A stretch of DNA of 9,136 nucleotides from a bacterium (lineage in GTDB: Bacteria; Thermosulfidibacterota; Thermosulfidibacteria; Thermosulfidibacterales; Thermosulfidibacteraceae), in assembly GCA_027037155.1 (NCBI GenBank), contig JALWBK010000154.1, positions 1-9,136 on the forward strand. The letters run 5' to 3'. The first letter of the stretch is position 1. Each line of letters opens with the position of its first letter. Of the stretch, positions 5,955 to 9,136 are shown in pieces. A program made the position numbers and the translations under genes. The notes beneath the pieces were generated by a model. It ran no database searches and was not told the DNA's origin. It saw nothing but the letters and a program-made list of their open reading frames with translations.

Positions 5955-5958
5955 TGCT

Positions 5959-5963
5959 GGAGG
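5959..5963 (+). promoter_or_regulatory. Shine-Dalgarno that sets the exonuclease III start
   Basis: GGAGG lies 5 nt before the ATG at 5969. It is inside the longer open frame that begins with ATG at 5954, so the upstream ATG cannot use it. The true start is therefore 5969. Confidence 0.75.
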
Positions 5964-5968
5964 ATGAG

Positions 5969-6757
5969 ATGGAGAGGTTCACCGTTGCTACGTACAATGT
6001 GAACTCTATAAGAACGAGGCTGCCCCTTGTGCTTGAGTGGATGGAGAAGGTTAAGCCTGATGTGCTCTGTCTTCAAGAAACAAAGGTGGCCGATGACAAG
6101 TTTCCGGTAGGGGAGTTTGAAATGGCAGGATACAAGGTGATTTGCAGAGGGCACGGTGGAAGAAACGGAGTGGCTGTGGTGCTAAAAGAGGAGCCAGTGG
6201 AAGTCCAGTTTGGTTTGGATGACGGGGAGGAACCGGACGAGGACAGACTCATTAAAGTCAAACTGCCCAACGGGATATACATTGTGAACACCTATGTGCC
6301 TCAAGGAAGAAGTCCCGATTCCGAGATGTTTGCCTATAAGCTGCGTTGGTTTGATAGGCTGAAGGGGTACTTTGAGAGACACTTCGATCGGGATCAGTGG
6401 TTGGTATGGTGCGGTGACATGAATGTGGCGCCAGAGCCTATAGATGTGCACAATCCCAAGAGGCTGCTGGGGCATGTCTGTTTCAGACCTGAGGTTTGGG
6501 AGGCCTTTGAAAGGGTGAAAAGCTGGGGCTTTGTGGATCTTTTCAGGAAGTTTCACCCTGATGAGCCGGGGCATTACACCTTTTTCGATTACAGGGTTCC
6601 AAAGGCTGTGGAAAGGGGATTGGGATGGAGGGTGGATCATATACTTGCCACAGAGCCCTTAGCTCAGAGATGCGTTGATTGCTGGATAGACATTGAACCC
6701 AGAAAGGCAAAAAGGCCTTCTGATCACACACCTGTGGTTGCTGTGTTTGAAATATAA
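5969..6757 (+). CDS. xthA: exodeoxyribonuclease III (AP endonuclease)
   Basis: The 262-residue enzyme belongs to the ExoIII/APE1 endonuclease-exonuclease-phosphatase family. Motifs in order are [10 protein letters not shown] (9-18, N10), LQETKV (35-40, metal ligand E37), NTYVPQG (107-113, Y109), [14 protein letters not shown] (147-160, D150 and N152), RVDHILAT (221-228, D223) and RPSDHTPVV (249-257, D252 and H253). All catalytic residues are present and the length is normal for bacterial XthA. It acts in base-excision repair, cleaving abasic sites and trimming 3' blocking groups. The start is set by GGAGG at 5959-5963; an upstream in-frame ATG at 5954 would add five residues but overlaps that site. 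It is monocistronic, divergent from the sensor kinase, and ends 9 nt before a hairpin terminator shared with the convergent Hsp20 gene. Confidence 0.96.
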   Translation: MERFTVATYNVNSIRTRLPLVLEWMEKVKPDVLCLQETKVADDKFPVGEFEMAGYKVICRGHGGRNGVAVVLKEEPVEVQFGLDDGEEPDEDRLIKVKLPNGIYIVNTYVPQGRSPDSEMFAYKLRWFDRLKGYFERHFDRDQWLVWCGDMNVAPEPIDVHNPKRLLGHVCFRPEVWEAFERVKSWGFVDLFRKFHPDEPGHYTFFDYRVPKAVERGLGWRVDHILATEPLAQRCVDCWIDIEPRKAKRPSDHTPVVAVFEI

Positions 6758-6766
6758 TTTGAAGTG

Positions 6767-6793
6767 GCCCGCCATCTGGCGGGCTTACTTTTA
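6767..6793 (+). terminator. intrinsic terminator between xthA and hsp20
   Basis: GCCCGCC (6767-6773), loop ATCT, GGCGGGC (6778-6784) forms a perfect 7-bp GC-rich stem followed by TTACTTTTATT on the plus strand, 9 nt after the xthA stop. The same hairpin begins 6 nt after the hsp20 stop on the minus strand. On that strand no clear U tract follows, so termination of hsp20 here is less certain. Confidence 0.8.
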
Positions 6794-7234
6794 TTCCTCT
6801 TCCACCTGTATGCTTATCTCTTTGGGCTTAACCTCTTCTTTCTTAGGAAGAACTATAGTGAGTACGCCCTGCTTGAGTGAGGCTTTTATTCCCTCTTTGT
6901 CTACAGACTTGGGAATTATGAAGCTCCTCTGGAATTTGCCATATACCCTCTCTGCCCTGTGATAGGTCTCTTTTTCAATGTCCCTTTCAAACTTCTTTTC
7001 TCCCCGTATGATGAGGGTGTCGTCTTCCACTTTAATTTCAATGTCGTTAAGGGCCACTCCTGGAACCTCTGCCTTTATAACGATCTCGTTCTCGGTCTCG
7101 TAGATATCCACCGGAGGTACCCAAGAGCCGCTCTTTATGTCTTCACCCTCTCCCAAAAGTGTTTCAAATATCTTATCCATCTGGCTTTTGAGGCTTGTTA
7201 ACTCCTTGAAGGGATCCCACCTCTGGATGGCCAT
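6791..7234 (-). CDS. Hsp20/alpha-crystallin small heat-shock protein
   Basis: The 147-residue protein has the standard small heat-shock layout. A short N-terminal arm (RWDPFKELTSLKSQMDKIF, 5-23) is followed by an alpha-crystallin domain (about 37-131) with PVDIYETENEIVIKAEVPGV (41-60) and GVLTIVLPKK (123-132). The C-terminal tail ends with the IxI oligomerisation motif ISI (140-142). These cytoplasmic ATP-independent chaperones hold unfolding proteins for refolding. The ATG has an ideal AAGGAGG (7247-7241) at 6-nt spacing. It is a single gene, convergent with xthA and divergent from kdsB. The promoter has a perfect TTGACA and looks like a housekeeping-sigma type; no full CIRCE element or sigma32 promoter is seen. 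Confidence 0.96.
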   Translation of the reverse strand: MAIQRWDPFKELTSLKSQMDKIFETLLGEGEDIKSGSWVPPVDIYETENEIVIKAEVPGVALNDIEIKVEDDTLIIRGEKKFERDIEKETYHRAERVYGKFQRSFIIPKSVDKEGIKASLKQGVLTIVLPKKEEVKPKEISIQVEEE

Positions 7235-7264
7235 CTTACACCTCCTTCAGATTTTTCTACTTTT

Positions 7265-7293
7265 AGATTATGTCTTTAGCACTTTATTGTCAA
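7265..7293 (-). promoter_or_regulatory. promoter of the hsp20 gene
   Basis: Minus strand: a perfect -35 TTGACA (7293-7288), then TAATCT (7270-7265) at 17-nt spacing, overlapping a better hexamer CATAAT (7272-7267) at 15 nt. The start should fall near 7258, leaving a leader of about 24 nt with the Shine-Dalgarno. Confidence 0.55.
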
Positions 7294-7303
7294 GTTTTTT
7301 GAT

Positions 7304-7317
7304 TTGATAATTATCAA
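7304..7317. promoter_or_regulatory. perfect FNR/CRP-family palindrome TTGAT-N4-ATCAA
   Basis: TTGATAATTATCAA is a perfect 14-bp palindrome identical to the FNR consensus TTGAT-N4-ATCAA. It is centred 42 bp upstream of a plausible kdsB transcription start near 7352 (class II geometry) and about 52 bp upstream of the predicted hsp20 start. A second perfect palindrome, ATCAATATTGAT (7313-7324), overlaps it. The region is AT-rich, so chance is possible, and no FNR-family regulator is encoded in this window. Confidence 0.45.
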
Positions 7318-7319
7318 TA

Positions 7320-7346
7320 TTGATTTTGTTGCCTGTGGTGTAATAT
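7320..7346 (+). promoter_or_regulatory. weak candidate promoter for kdsB-pyrG
   Basis: TAATAT (7341-7346) is a plausible -10. The best -35-like hexamer, TTGATT (7320-7325), is only 15 nt away, so the -35 is poor. A weak -35 is what an activator-dependent class II promoter would show, with the FNR-type palindrome covering that position. Confidence 0.35.
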
Positions 7347-7378
7347 AGGTGCGAGATTCCTTTGTTGGGGGCTTAAAA

Positions 7379-9136
<1,758 letters not shown>

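Noticed and set aside
5954..5968. Upstream ATG as the start of exonuclease III
   Set aside because: The GGAGG that would drive initiation lies inside these five codons and is ideally placed for the ATG at 5969. The extra residues MLEDE are not typical of the family N terminus.
7274..7282. TTAGCACTT, resembling the left half of a CIRCE (HrcA) element in front of hsp20
   Set aside because: The expected right half after 9 nt (GAGTGCTAA) matches at only 4 of 9 positions. A single half site is not enough to claim HrcA control.

Overview
This window looks like chromosomal core DNA of a Gram-negative, anaerobically respiring bacterium of moderate GC content. The Gram-negative call rests on kdsB (Kdo activation for lipopolysaccharide) and on exported c-type cytochromes. 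The pairing of an octahaem HAO-like cytochrome with a NapC/NirT-type tetrahaem quinol dehydrogenase is known from Campylobacterota and other deep-branching vent or sediment lineages. The species cannot be named from the sequence alone. No insertion sequence, CRISPR array, phage gene or integrase was seen.

Layout. (1) 42-722 (+): an MgtC/SapB-family membrane protein, converging on (2) a tandem tRNA pair on the minus strand, Ala(CGC) then Val(CAC), 729-881. (3) 920-5918 (-): one long same-strand block. In transcription order it holds a sensor histidine kinase with a periplasmic CXXCH haem motif, an OmpR/PhoB-type response regulator (11-bp overlap), a tetrahaem NapC/NirT-type cytochrome, an octahaem HAO-family cytochrome (start overlapping the previous stop) and an exported SUMF1-fold protein without the usual catalytic cysteine pair. 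(4) 5919-5968: a short divergent control region in which the two -10 boxes overlap on opposite strands. (5) 5969-6757 (+): exodeoxyribonuclease III, sharing a hairpin terminator with (6) a convergent small heat-shock protein (6791-7234, -). (7) 7235-7378: a second divergent control region with a perfect FNR-type palindrome. (8) kdsB overlapping pyrG (+), with pyrG cut by the window end. No stretch over 300 bases lacks a gene.

How the genes work together. The central block reads as a haem-rich periplasmic respiratory module with its own regulator. The tetrahaem protein would take electrons from the quinol pool and pass them to the octahaem enzyme, most likely for reduction of nitrite or another small nitrogen (possibly sulfur) oxyanion. 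The haem-bearing kinase would sense a redox signal or ligand in the same compartment. Between the regulator gene and the cytochrome genes lies a good promoter with an extended -10, and immediately upstream of its -35 are three TTAA-centred direct repeats spaced exactly 11 bp, the geometry used by OmpR/PhoB-family dimers. This suggests that the neighbouring regulator controls the cytochromes directly. The block adds up to 13 predicted c-type haems (1+4+8).
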